A stretch of 64,000 nucleotides of DNA from an uncultured bacterium (GTDB lineage: Bacteria; Cyanobacteriota; Vampirovibrionia; Gastranaerophilales; Gastranaerophilaceae), in the NCBI GenBank assembly GCA_902765215.1, contig CACWZA010000003.1:124001-188000 (forward strand), written 5' to 3'. The notes beneath the pieces were generated by a model that saw only the letters and a program-made list of their open reading frames with translations, had not been told where the DNA came from and searched no databases. The position numbers were made by a program, and so were the translations under genes. Shown here one piece after another: positions 1-6,850 of this stretch (positions are counted from its first letter, which is position 1; every line of letters starts with the position of its first letter).

Positions 1-306
1 AGTTTTCATATCAACGGAAAGTCGCTGAATGATGTTGAGCCGAGAGTAATTATACATAACTCCGAAGGCCATATTGTTCCACCGGAAGGCGGAGTCTCAC
101 AACGCACGAAAAAGATAGTAAAAGAGTTTAAGCAAACTCTGGCATACTGGGGTGCAGGCATCACTGCCATAACAACGGGACTGGGAGCAATTGCAGATAC
201 AAGTATCACATCAGTCAGAGCAAAAGAAGCGGATCTTCCGCAAAGAAAAATATTTGGAAAAACTATAGGTGCTTCTCAGCGAAATCAAAATCCTCAGGGA
301 ATGTAA
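1..306 (+). CDS. C-terminal fragment of an unknown protein
   Basis: An open frame enters the window at base 1 and ends with TAA at 304-306, giving the last 101 residues of a protein whose start lies outside. The middle of the fragment (around residues 52-67, WGAGITAITTGLGAI) is hydrophobic and glycine-rich and could be one membrane segment, followed by a short basic tail. Its 3' end overlaps the 3' end of the convergent ispD-like gene by 44 nt. I do not recognise the family. The frame has no internal stop and codon use like its neighbours, so it is probably a real gene end. Confidence 0.55.
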   Translation, partial: SFHINGKSLNDVEPRVIIHNSEGHIVPPEGGVSQRTKKIVKEFKQTLAYWGAGITAITTGLGAIADTSITSVRAKEADLPQRKIFGKTIGASQRNQNPQGM

Positions 307-943
307 TTTTTATATTAGATTCATCACCTTTAGTTGTGTACACTTTTGCTAAACCATATTGCATAATCAACCCGCAATCATCGGTAACGATACAATTTTT
401 ATCGTTATTAGCGAGTTCATGAGCCTTTTTAATCAGAGAAAGTTTAAAACATTGAGGGGTTTGAGCTCGTTTCAATAACGCTCGTTTCGGAACATCAACT
501 ATTTCACCATCCTCAGCGGTAACATAAATTGTATCGGTTGAATCAATAGCCACACATACAGCCGACTTTGTTTCCAGCTCTTTTATGCAGTTATTTATAA
601 TCTCGTCCGTAATCAACGGACGAACACCATCGTGAATAAGAACATTACACTCATCATAACCAATTGAATTTATACCATTATAAGAACTGTCCTTACGGGT
701 TTCACCGCCTGCTAAGACATTGACAACCTTTGAAGCGGGATAAGTCAATAACAATTCTTTCACTTTATCAACATATTCAGAATTAGTGACAACAACAATG
801 TCATCAATATTTGTATTATTCTGAAATTTTGAAATTGTATGCATCAAAAGCGGTTTGCCTTTTATTTCCGCAAACTGTTTTGGGTAACCGAGCCCGCAAC
901 GGGAACCCGTACCTGATGCCAATATTAATGCCACATTCTTCAT
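263..943 (-). CDS. ispD: 2-C-methyl-D-erythritol 4-phosphate cytidylyltransferase (IspD/TarI family)
   Basis: CTP-dependent sugar-alcohol-phosphate cytidylyltransferase of 226 residues, the usual length. IspD makes CDP-methylerythritol in the MEP isoprenoid pathway; the close relative TarI makes CDP-ribitol. Visible are the N-terminal nucleotide loop (LASGTGSR followed by PKQF, residues 8-24), the central HDGVRPLIT substrate segment, the QTPQ turn and a C-terminal GDESNIKIT segment. HDGVRP rather than HDAARP leaves a TarI-like substrate possible, but no teichoic-acid gene lies nearby. The start has no Shine-Dalgarno; a TAAAGT box lies 6 nt upstream, so the mRNA may be leaderless. It follows the rubrerythrin terminator and is probably transcribed alone. 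Confidence 0.8.
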   Translation of the reverse strand: MKNVALILASGTGSRCGLGYPKQFAEIKGKPLLMHTISKFQNNTNIDDIVVVTNSEYVDKVKELLLTYPASKVVNVLAGGETRKDSSYNGINSIGYDECNVLIHDGVRPLITDEIINNCIKELETKSAVCVAIDSTDTIYVTAEDGEIVDVPKRALLKRAQTPQCFKLSLIKKAHELANNDKNCIVTDDCGLIMQYGLAKVYTTKGDESNIKITFPEDFDFAEKHL

Positions 944-949
944 AGCTAT

Positions 950-955
950 ACTTTA
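950..955 (-). promoter_or_regulatory. possible leaderless promoter of ispD
   Basis: TAAAGT on the - strand ends exactly 6 nt before the ATG at 943, and no Shine-Dalgarno is visible. The -35 region is poor, so this is a weaker member of the leaderless set. Confidence 0.35.
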
Positions 956-965
956 CAACAAAAAA

Positions 966-986
966 GTCCTCTCATAAAGAGAGGAC
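966..986. terminator. intrinsic terminator between rubrerythrin and ispD
   Basis: Perfect 8-bp stem GTCCTCTC/GAGAGGAC with a 5-nt loop, flanked by A5 and T8, so it can act in both directions. It should end the ferritin-rubrerythrin transcript on the - strand. Confidence 0.85.
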
Positions 987-1007
987 TTTTTTTAAGAATT
1001 ATATTTC

Positions 1008-1550
1008 TTAACCGAAATATCTCTTTAACAAACCGTCAAAGCCTTTGCCGTGACGAGCTTCGTCTTTTGCCATTTCATGAACAGTATCATGAATAGCATC
1101 ATAGCCTAATTGTTTTGCACGAGTTGCGATTGCCAACTTACCTTCACAAGCACCATGTTCAGCTTCTGCACGAAGTTCGAGGTTCTTCTTAGTTGAAGGT
1201 GTAACAACTTCGCCAAGCAATTCAGCGAACTTAGCTGCGTGTTCTGCTTCTTCAAAAGCATATCTCTTATATGCTTCAGCGATTTCAGGATAACCTTCTC
1301 TTTCCGCAACTCTTGACATTGCAAGATACATACCTACTTCAGAACATTCACCGGTAAAGTGTGCTCTTAAACCTTCCATAATTTCAGCATCTTCAACAAC
1401 ACCGTCACCTACTTTGTGTTCGCAGGCATAAACTTTTTCAGCACCTGCTACAATTTTATTAAAGGTTTTAGCCTTACAAACCGGACATTCATCAGGCTGA
1501 ACATCTGCTTCTGTTGACCAACCACATACTGTACATACAAATTTTGCCAT
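1008..1550 (-). CDS. reverse rubrerythrin (N-terminal rubredoxin domain)
   Basis: Non-haem diiron peroxidase of 180 residues that reduces hydrogen peroxide, an oxygen-defence enzyme of anaerobes. A rubredoxin-type Fe(Cys)4 domain comes first (C6, C9, C22, C25 in FVCTVCGW and ECPVCK), followed by a ferritin-like four-helix domain with [19 protein letters not shown] and EEAEHAAKF helices. This domain order is the reversed rubrerythrin type. I chose the ATG at 1550 because AAAGGGA lies about 8 nt upstream; an upstream in-frame start at 1574 has no such site. It lies 62 nt downstream of ferritin and probably shares its transcript. Confidence 0.9.
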   Translation of the reverse strand: MAKFVCTVCGWSTEADVQPDECPVCKAKTFNKIVAGAEKVYACEHKVGDGVVEDAEIMEGLRAHFTGECSEVGMYLAMSRVAEREGYPEIAEAYKRYAFEEAEHAAKFAELLGEVVTPSTKKNLELRAEAEHGACEGKLAIATRAKQLGYDAIHDTVHEMAKDEARHGKGFDGLLKRYFG

Positions 1551-1612
1551 TTTTAAATTCCCTTTCCTATACAAATATTGCCACTATTTCTATAATTTAT
1601 TTATACCTTCCG

Positions 1613-2122
1613 TTAGCCGATAACAGGAGGATTAAACACTCTTGTACTCAAATCTTTATCTAACAACAATAATGCTTTTTTATCGTCACCGATAAGTTTA
1701 AGAGTTTGCAAAAGTCCGCCGACATTTGCTTCTTCTTCAACCTGTTCTTTCAAATACCAGTTGAGGAATGAAATTGCAGCTCTGTCTTTTACTTCTTCCG
1801 CAACATCCATCAAAGCATTAATTCTTGATGTAACAAATTCTTCGTGCTTTAAAACATGTTCAAACACTTCGAGCGGAGTAGAACCTTCCACAACAGGTTT
1901 ATCAATTGCTCCGAGTTCAACCTGTCCGCCGCGTTCGTGCAGGTAATCATACATACCCATACCATGTGCTCTTTCTTCCTGAACCTGTACATCAAACCAG
2001 TTTACAAAACCTTGTAAATTAAGTTCTTCAAAATAAGTTTTCATTGCCAAATATAAATAAGCAGAATAAAATTCTTTGTTAATCTGGTCATTGAACGCAT
2101 TTTCCAATTTCTTATCAATCAT
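1613..2122 (-). CDS. ftn: non-haem ferritin
   Basis: Iron-storage ferritin of 169 residues, full length for bacterial Ftn. The helices carry the ferroxidase-site pattern: E17 in INKEFYSAYLY, and EERAHG around residue 50, with a further Glu in the KEQVEEE segment near residue 130. It oxidises Fe(II) and stores iron inside a 24-mer, which limits peroxide damage; the co-oriented rubrerythrin downstream removes peroxide, so the pair forms an iron and oxidative-stress unit. AAGGAG sits 7 nt before the ATG. Confidence 0.92.
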   Translation of the reverse strand: MIDKKLENAFNDQINKEFYSAYLYLAMKTYFEELNLQGFVNWFDVQVQEERAHGMGMYDYLHERGGQVELGAIDKPVVEGSTPLEVFEHVLKHEEFVTSRINALMDVAEEVKDRAAISFLNWYLKEQVEEEANVGGLLQTLKLIGDDKKALLLLDKDLSTRVFNPPVIG

Positions 2123-2243
2123 TATAAAACTCCTTTTCTATTAAACACATATCCGAATTTTAATTATATAATGAGAAACTTATAATTTCAAGCAAATAAA
2201 ATGTTAGACAAGACTTACAGGGACAAATACAGACTACTTATGA

Positions 2244-2249
2244 TAAAAT
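2244..2249 (+). promoter_or_regulatory. leaderless promoter of the SGNH hydrolase
   Basis: Extended -10 (TGa before TAAAAT) ending 6 nt before the ATG at 2256, with no Shine-Dalgarno. Transcription would start at the A of the start codon. The -35 (around 2220-2225, GGGACA) is only partly like consensus. Confidence 0.5.
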
Positions 2250-2255
2250 AAAATT

Positions 2256-2855
2256 ATGAAAAAGATACTATGCTTTGGGGACAGTAACACATACGGATTT
2301 ATTGCAGGCGATGGGGGCAGATATGACAAAAATACCCGCTGGACAGGGCTGTTGCAACAAAAACTTGCACCTGATTACAAAATTATTGAAGCAGGATGCA
2401 ACAACAGAAACGGTTTTATAGAACACCCTGACGGAGATGATCACACAGGATATAAAGCATTGCCGAAATACCTGAAACAAAACCCCGATATAGTAATAAT
2501 TGCAATCGGAATCAATGATATCCAAAAGTTTTACAAACCGACATTAAATACAATATCAGACGGACTGATATCAATGATAAAAACAATAAAAACAGCACAG
2601 ATTATACTTATAGCACCACCTGTTTTGCACGACAATATACTTGATGGCATGTTTGCATTCCAGTTTGACAAAGAATCTATAGAAACTTCAAAGTATCTGC
2701 CGGAACTGTACAAAACAATTGCAAAGGATACGGGCTGCCATTTTTTCGATTTCAACAACGAAATAAAACTTTCAGACAAAGACGGACTGCATTACCCGCC
2801 TGAAAGCCATAAATACATCGCAGACAAGCTTGCGGATTTTATTATGACCCTCTGA
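2256..2855 (+). CDS. SGNH/GDSL-family hydrolase
   Basis: Serine esterase or lipase-like hydrolase of 199 residues. Block I is GDSNTYG at residues 8-14 with the catalytic Ser, block III is GINDI (GxND), and block V is DGLHYPPESH with the catalytic Asp and His. There is no signal peptide, so it is probably cytoplasmic. The substrate cannot be told; relatives deacylate thioesters, arylesters or acetylated sugars. Its 3' end overlaps the convergent membrane-protein gene by 14 nt. Confidence 0.85.
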   Translation: MKKILCFGDSNTYGFIAGDGGRYDKNTRWTGLLQQKLAPDYKIIEAGCNNRNGFIEHPDGDDHTGYKALPKYLKQNPDIVIIAIGINDIQKFYKPTLNTISDGLISMIKTIKTAQIILIAPPVLHDNILDGMFAFQFDKESIETSKYLPELYKTIAKDTGCHFFDFNNEIKLSDKDGLHYPPESHKYIADKLADFIMTL

Positions 2856-4479
2856 AATTATGTTTAAATTTATTTAATGATGTAAATTTATCGTCAGATT
2901 TTTTATTAAAAATGTCATACATCTTATAATCTTTCAATGATGAAGGCATATCTTGCTGATGATTGTTTCGTTGTTTTCTGTTAGTAATAAAAATGTTCAG
3001 TTTAGGGAGTAATACCCCTAATGCGACGGTAGAATAAGCCAATCCCGTAATATGTGCCGCATTTAACTTCCACATATTCTTCTTTGCAAAATCAGCACCC
3101 TTTGATGCGATTTCGTTGTGAGATTTTAAAGACAAATCATTAAGCCAGTGGCGAAGACCTTTCCCTTCCTTATGTTCATTAAAAAGATTTTCTCGTTTTC
3201 TGTCTAAGATATTTGCCATACCTTTTGCGGCAAACCCTCCAAAAACAAGCCAATTTAGGAACCCAAGATAATCACGGGTTGCGGTTTCTCTCAATTCATC
3301 CTGACTGTCTGATGCCATAAAACGACCGATTAAAGTTGATGCGTAAACTGTTTTTATTGCATTACCGCTTGTTACAGGCCCCGTAAATTCGAGCTTTTTA
3401 ATAAAATCTTTTGGCGATTTAACCTTCATAACCCCTAAGGCCATCAAAGCCATGCCTGCACTCATCATAAGCTTTTCAGCAAACAGCCATTTGCTGTTAT
3501 CCTTATTTGAGGCTTTGTTTTTAACATTATCACTATAATTTGTGTCCCCGACAAACCCTTTTGTTCCCGTGCGTTTTTCGGTAATTTTTCTGTTTATATA
3601 CTGGTTTGTGAGTCCGAGTCCTGAAGCAAGCGACAGCGCCCCGATTGATTTAACTTTATTAATCGTATTTATTTTCTCAATTGCTTCAGATACATTCTGA
3701 TTATCCGCCCGGAAGACATCTTTACCCATATCCACAGTATCCCTTAAAAGGTTCGGAATATTTGAGGATAACCTTTTACCGTTAACGCTGACTTCAACGT
3801 TGCCTGCGCCAAGCGCATTAACAATGCGTGAAGATACGATATTGAGAAGATTTTTTCTGTCTTTGCTTGTAACAGATTTATCCTCAATAAGCTCTGAAAC
3901 AACATTTGAAATGCTTTCGGCAGATTTTAGTCTTTTATGTATTCCGTTATATTTCCTGTTATCCCATGAAATTTTATTCCAACGGTTTTCATCAACCCAT
4001 TTAACAGTACCCCAGTTAATATTTCCGTAACTGTTAACAGTCTTTCCGTCACGACCGGAAACCCCGTCAAGGACATTCGAAACGAATTTTTTTGAATTAT
4101 TTTCTGAGTTTTCCCACGCACTCTTTAAAAGTTCAACCCCGTCTTTTGTAAACCACGAATTTGGGTTGAGTTTTATATGCGGTTTATAAATTTTATTAGC
4201 AATTTTTGAAATTCCTTTTGCAAAAAGACTTGCCGAAAGGCAGACAATAAGCGTTCCCGTAAATTCTCTGAAAAATGTCTCCGCCCCTGCATATTTATTT
4301 CGCTCCTTAGTATCAACATAAGTTCTCGGCCCAACCATTGCAAACAAATCAATCCCGACTGCGTTAGCCATAGGGTTTGTATCCAAAGTTCTCAAAGTTG
4401 TCGTAACCAGTCCGTCTAAGGCCCCTTTAAATTTTACATTATTCCTGTTGTTATCATTATTTATTTTCTGAATTCTCAT
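2842..4479 (-). CDS. FKG-motif multi-pass membrane protein of unknown function
   Basis: Unrecognised protein of 545 residues. It begins with an Asn-rich polar segment ending in VKFKG (about residues 14-18) rather than a signal peptide. Hydrophobic segments appear near residues 75-95 (TGTLIVCLSASLFAKG), 290-305, 340-355, 415-435 and 475-500 (ITGLAYSTVALGVLLPKL), separated by long polar stretches, and the tail is basic. I start at the ATG at 4479 because TGGAG lies about 6 nt upstream; a TTG 12 nt further up overlaps that site. An intrinsic terminator and a Cys-rich small ORF sit directly upstream, so expression may be attenuated. It shares the short N-terminal motif with the genes at 43091 and 43819. 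Confidence 0.75.
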   Translation of the reverse strand: MRIQKINNDNNRNNVKFKGALDGLVTTTLRTLDTNPMANAVGIDLFAMVGPRTYVDTKERNKYAGAETFFREFTGTLIVCLSASLFAKGISKIANKIYKPHIKLNPNSWFTKDGVELLKSAWENSENNSKKFVSNVLDGVSGRDGKTVNSYGNINWGTVKWVDENRWNKISWDNRKYNGIHKRLKSAESISNVVSELIEDKSVTSKDRKNLLNIVSSRIVNALGAGNVEVSVNGKRLSSNIPNLLRDTVDMGKDVFRADNQNVSEAIEKINTINKVKSIGALSLASGLGLTNQYINRKITEKRTGTKGFVGDTNYSDNVKNKASNKDNSKWLFAEKLMMSAGMALMALGVMKVKSPKDFIKKLEFTGPVTSGNAIKTVYASTLIGRFMASDSQDELRETATRDYLGFLNWLVFGGFAAKGMANILDRKRENLFNEHKEGKGLRHWLNDLSLKSHNEIASKGADFAKKNMWKLNAAHITGLAYSTVALGVLLPKLNIFITNRKQRNNHQQDMPSSLKDYKMYDIFNKKSDDKFTSLNKFKHNFRGS

Positions 4480-4496
4480 AATTTTCTCCAATACAA

Positions 4497-4528
4497 AAAG
4501 TTCCTCACAAAAATATGTAAGGAACTTT
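4497..4528 (-). terminator. attenuator-type terminator upstream of the FKG membrane protein
   Basis: On the - strand, AAAGTTCCT (from 4528-4520) pairs with AGGAACTTT (4505-4497) and is followed by five T residues. It stands between the small Cys-rich ORF and the ATG at 4479, where a terminator would block the downstream gene. Its 5' arm can instead pair with AGGAACTT inside the small ORF (4576-4569), giving an antiterminator. Confidence 0.65.
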
Positions 4529-4540
4529 AATAAATCTCAT

Positions 4541-4565
4541 ACTACAAAATCCGCACTACAAAATC
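4541..4565. repeat. 11-bp direct repeat in the attenuator leader
   Basis: ACTACAAAATC occurs at 4541-4551 and again at 4555-4565, separated by 3 bp. It lies between the two hairpins and could be an operator or RNA-binding site; the second copy overlaps the stop codon of the small ORF. Confidence 0.4.
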
Positions 4566-4632
4566 AGTAAGTTCCTCCTTTGAACTTACAGCAACAGCAA
4601 GATGTTAAATTAGCGTTGATTTTGTTAGTCAT
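4564..4632 (-). CDS. 22-residue Cys-rich small ORF with FKG motif (possible leader peptide)
   Basis: ATG at 4632, TGA at 4566-4564. The peptide has four consecutive cysteines followed by KFKGG and ends three residues later. A weak AAGAGA site lies about 6 nt upstream. The codons for the residues after the cysteines form the first arm of a perfect 8-bp hairpin (GTAAGTTC/GAACTTAC, 4589-4567), so a ribosome held at the cysteine codons would cover that arm. This is the geometry of an amino-acid attenuator. Alternatively it is a small Cys-rich protein in its own right, since it shares the FKG motif with the downstream protein. Too short for coding statistics. Confidence 0.45.
   Translation of the reverse strand: MTNKINANLTSCCCCKFKGGTY
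4567..4589 (-). promoter_or_regulatory. 1:2 hairpin overlapping the Cys-rich ORF
   Basis: Perfect 8-bp stem GTAAGTTC/GAACTTAC with a 7-nt loop, inside the 3' half of the small ORF. The second arm overlaps the sequence able to pair with the terminator arm at 4520-4527, so the two folds exclude each other. Confidence 0.5.
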
Positions 4633-4753
4633 TTTAAATCTCTTATTTAGTGTCCTTATTTATAAAACATCTAAAAAAATTTTTTGTCAATAAACCGAAT
4701 GTTTAGTATGAAGAAATGTTTATGTTATTCTATATATGAAACGAGGGATAAAT

Positions 4754-5845
4754 ATGAAAATATTGGTAGGTTTATCAGGCGGTGTTGACTCATCGGTTAC
4801 CGCACTATTATTAAAAGAACAAGGTCATGAAGTTATTGGTGCGACAATGTCTATATGGAGAGAACGCACAGACCTGAACTTAAGTGTTATGAAAGAAAAA
4901 AGCACCTGTACTCACGGGGCTTGTTACGGGCCTGATGAAAAAGAGGATATAGAAGCAGCCCGCAAAATTGCAGAACAGATAGGGATACCTTATCATGTTT
5001 TCAAATGTGCTGACGAATACGAACAAATAGTCTTGGATAACTTCAAAGACGAGTATTTGTCGGGCAGAACTCCAAACCCTTGTATCAGATGTAACGCACT
5101 GGTTAAATTCGGAGTGCTTCCGTTTCTGGCAAAACAAGAAGGAATCGAGTTCGACAAATTTGCAACAGGCCACTATGCAAGAATAGAGGAACGCGACGGC
5201 AGATATATATTAAAAAGAGCAAAGAATTCAAAGAAAGACCAGTCTTATTTCTTATATAAACTAAAACAGGAGCAACTCAAAAACATTTATTTACCGCTCG
5301 GTGAATACACAAAAGAAGAAATCAGAGAAATTGCTCGTAAGGGCGGACTTGATGTATCGGATAAACCTGACAGTCAGGACTTTTACGAAGGCGATTATAA
5401 CGAACTGCTGGGCATAGAAGCAAAAAAAGGGAATATTGTAAATACGGAAGGCAAAATTCTCGGAACTCACGACGGCATCTGGAACTATACAATAGGTCAG
5501 AGAAAAGGGATAGGAATCTCTGCACCGGAGCCTTTGTATGTACTTGAATTGAGAAAAGATACAAACGAAGTTGTTGTCGGATATAAAGACAAAACCTTTA
5601 AAAAATCGTTATACGCAATAGATTTAAACTGGATATCAGTAGATAAACTGACAGAACCTATGAAAATAACGGCAAAAATTCGCTCGACTCAGCAGCCAAC
5701 AGAAGCAACCCTTACCCCAATAGATGAGGATAGGGTAAAAGTGGAATTTGATGAGTACCAAAAATCAATCGCTATCGGTCAGTCAGTAGTGTTCTACAAT
5801 GGAGATGATGTCGTTGGAGGCGGAATTATTGATAAAGTAGAATAA
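4754..5845 (+). CDS. mnmA: tRNA-specific 2-thiouridylase MnmA (divergent clade)
   Basis: Adds sulfur to U34 of Lys, Glu and Gln tRNAs using ATP. 363 residues. The PP-loop SGGVDSS lies at residues 8-14, ATGHYARIE and KKDQSYFLY in the middle, and the TIGQRKGIGI and GGGII elements in the C-terminal barrels. The first cysteine site is NPCIRCN, here a CxxC. The second catalytic cysteine, normally in a DSxxICF context, is absent: the segment reads KPDSQDFYEGDY. Extra cysteines occur in CTHGACYGP. This suggests a clade with a different, possibly iron-sulfur, chemistry. I start at 4754, with AGGGAT just upstream, not at 4736. MnmG, which modifies the same base, is at 26099. Confidence 0.85.
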   Translation: MKILVGLSGGVDSSVTALLLKEQGHEVIGATMSIWRERTDLNLSVMKEKSTCTHGACYGPDEKEDIEAARKIAEQIGIPYHVFKCADEYEQIVLDNFKDEYLSGRTPNPCIRCNALVKFGVLPFLAKQEGIEFDKFATGHYARIEERDGRYILKRAKNSKKDQSYFLYKLKQEQLKNIYLPLGEYTKEEIREIARKGGLDVSDKPDSQDFYEGDYNELLGIEAKKGNIVNTEGKILGTHDGIWNYTIGQRKGIGISAPEPLYVLELRKDTNEVVVGYKDKTFKKSLYAIDLNWISVDKLTEPMKITAKIRSTQQPTEATLTPIDEDRVKVEFDEYQKSIAIGQSVVFYNGDDVVGGGIIDKVE

Positions 5846-5871
5846 TACGCTGATACAGAATTATAAACAAA

Positions 5872-5895
5872 AAGCAGGTCTTTGATGACCTGCTT
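5872..5895. terminator. bidirectional terminator between mnmA and the small gene at 5918
   Basis: 9-bp stem AAGCAGGTC/GACCTGCTT with a 6-nt loop, T-rich on both sides, placed between two convergent genes. Confidence 0.85.
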
Positions 5896-5917
5896 TTTTG
5901 CTTTTAAAATTTATTTA

Positions 5918-6199
5918 CTATTGCGGATCAGTAATATCACGCAAAGACTGACCAATGTCAAAATATGTTTTGTTTTCACCGACTTTATCAAACAAAGCCT
6001 GCTGAATCTGCTGCATTTCTGCCCCGTTGAAGAAAACACTTTCGCCAACATCATTTTTAACATCAACATTAGCCGCATCAAAAATAACATCCAAATCGAT
6101 ACCGCTTGCTTTCAACTTGTCAGCATCAAAACCTCTTTTTGCCAATTCATCATACAAATAATCTTTTCTGAATCTGGTTTCATAATTATAGTGGCCCAT
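5918..6199 (-). CDS. conserved-looking hypothetical protein, 93 aa
   Basis: Small acidic soluble protein with aromatic N-terminus (MGHYNYETRFRKDYLYDEL), no signal peptide and no membrane segment. The start at 6199 is supported by GGAGAG about 7 nt upstream; the open frame extends 11 codons further without a site. It stands alone between mnmA and the repeat region, with a good terminator behind it. I do not recognise it. Confidence 0.6.
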   Translation of the reverse strand: MGHYNYETRFRKDYLYDELAKRGFDADKLKASGIDLDVIFDAANVDVKNDVGESVFFNGAEMQQIQQALFDKVGENKTYFDIGQSLRDITDPQ

Positions 6200-6362
6200 T
6201 TGCAACTCTCCTTTTTTTCTTTTGTAAAACACTACATGTATATAAAAACAAATAACTTATTTCAATTTCAGAGAAGGGAAACACTAAAAATCGTCAAAAC
6301 ACGCAACTAAATTGAGTTTTAACCACTTTTACCATTTACAAAAGTTTACAATAAAAACAAAA

Positions 6363-6591
6363 ACTTCGTTCGTGCCTCTGCTCTCGCTACGCCCCTCGCA
6401 TTAAACGGCAACGCTCGCACTCCCATCGAAAACTCAATGTTTCCGCTGAGTCGTGCTGCGACTCTCACTTCGTTCGTGCCTCTGCTCTCGCTACGCCCCT
6501 CGCATTAAACGGCAACGCTCGCACTCCCATCGAAAACTCAATGTTTCCGCTGAGTCGTGCTACGACTCTCACTTCGTTCGTGCCTCTGCTC
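6363..6591. repeat. 104-bp tandem repeat, two full copies plus 21 bp
   Basis: Copies at 6363-6466 and 6467-6570 and a partial one at 6571-6591. The two full copies differ at one base (G6458 versus A6562). They are clearly richer in GC than their surroundings, with many TCGC/GCTC words. Each contains a GAGTCGT-GCT-ACGACTC-type hairpin; the single difference lies in this stem and keeps it paired (T-G versus T-A). Confidence 0.9.
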
Positions 6592-6603
6592 GGGGCTAAA
6601 AAA

Positions 6604-6623
6604 AAGAGTCATTACTGACTCTT
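6604..6623 (-). terminator. orphan intrinsic terminator on the - strand
   Basis: 8-bp stem AAGAGTCA/TGACTCTT with a 4-nt loop. Read on the - strand it is followed by an unbroken run of T, as in a strong terminator. No - strand gene ends here: the next annotated gene to the right, pxpA, is on the + strand. Confidence 0.6.
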
Positions 6624-6815
6624 GGAATTAAGAATAGCTGGAAGTATGAAAAAGATTTAATACTCACATTAAAGACAAAAAATGTTTTTCTGTTAATTAG
6701 CCAAGTAGATAAATTATTGGGTTGGGGGTAAATGGGGAAAATGACATTCCCGCAGGTGAGGGATAATTATACATTTACCCTAAACAATTATTTTCCCATG
6801 AAATTATGTTGGTTG

Positions 6816-6821
6816 TATAAT
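6816..6821 (+). promoter_or_regulatory. -10 box of the pxpA operon
   Basis: TATAAT about 30 nt before the ATG, with AAGGGAGA between as ribosome site. The -35 region (TTCCCA around 6793) is weak. Confidence 0.5.
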
Positions 6822-6850
6822 ATTATTGTAGATTAAGGGAGATGTTATAT

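Larger units (their letters stand above)
6200..6850. other. 650-bp gene-free region with tandem repeat and orphan terminator
   Basis: No convincing ORF. It holds an AT-rich stretch (6200-6360), a GC-richer 104-bp tandem repeat (6363-6591), a hairpin with a T-run on the - strand (6604-6623), a G-rich stretch around 6718-6770, and the promoter region of the pxpA operon, with TATAAT at 6816-6821. Confidence 0.7.

Noticed and set aside
4497-4528. Reading the hairpin as the terminator of mnmA
   Set aside because: mnmA is on the + strand and starts to the right of it; the T-run that fits best is on the - strand.
5882-6310. 142-residue + strand ORF
   Set aside because: It runs over the terminator and antisense to the gene at 5918-6199, which has a good ribosome site.
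6363-6591. Possible CRISPR array
   Set aside because: Units are adjacent, nearly identical over all 104 bp, with no unique spacers and only 2.2 copies.
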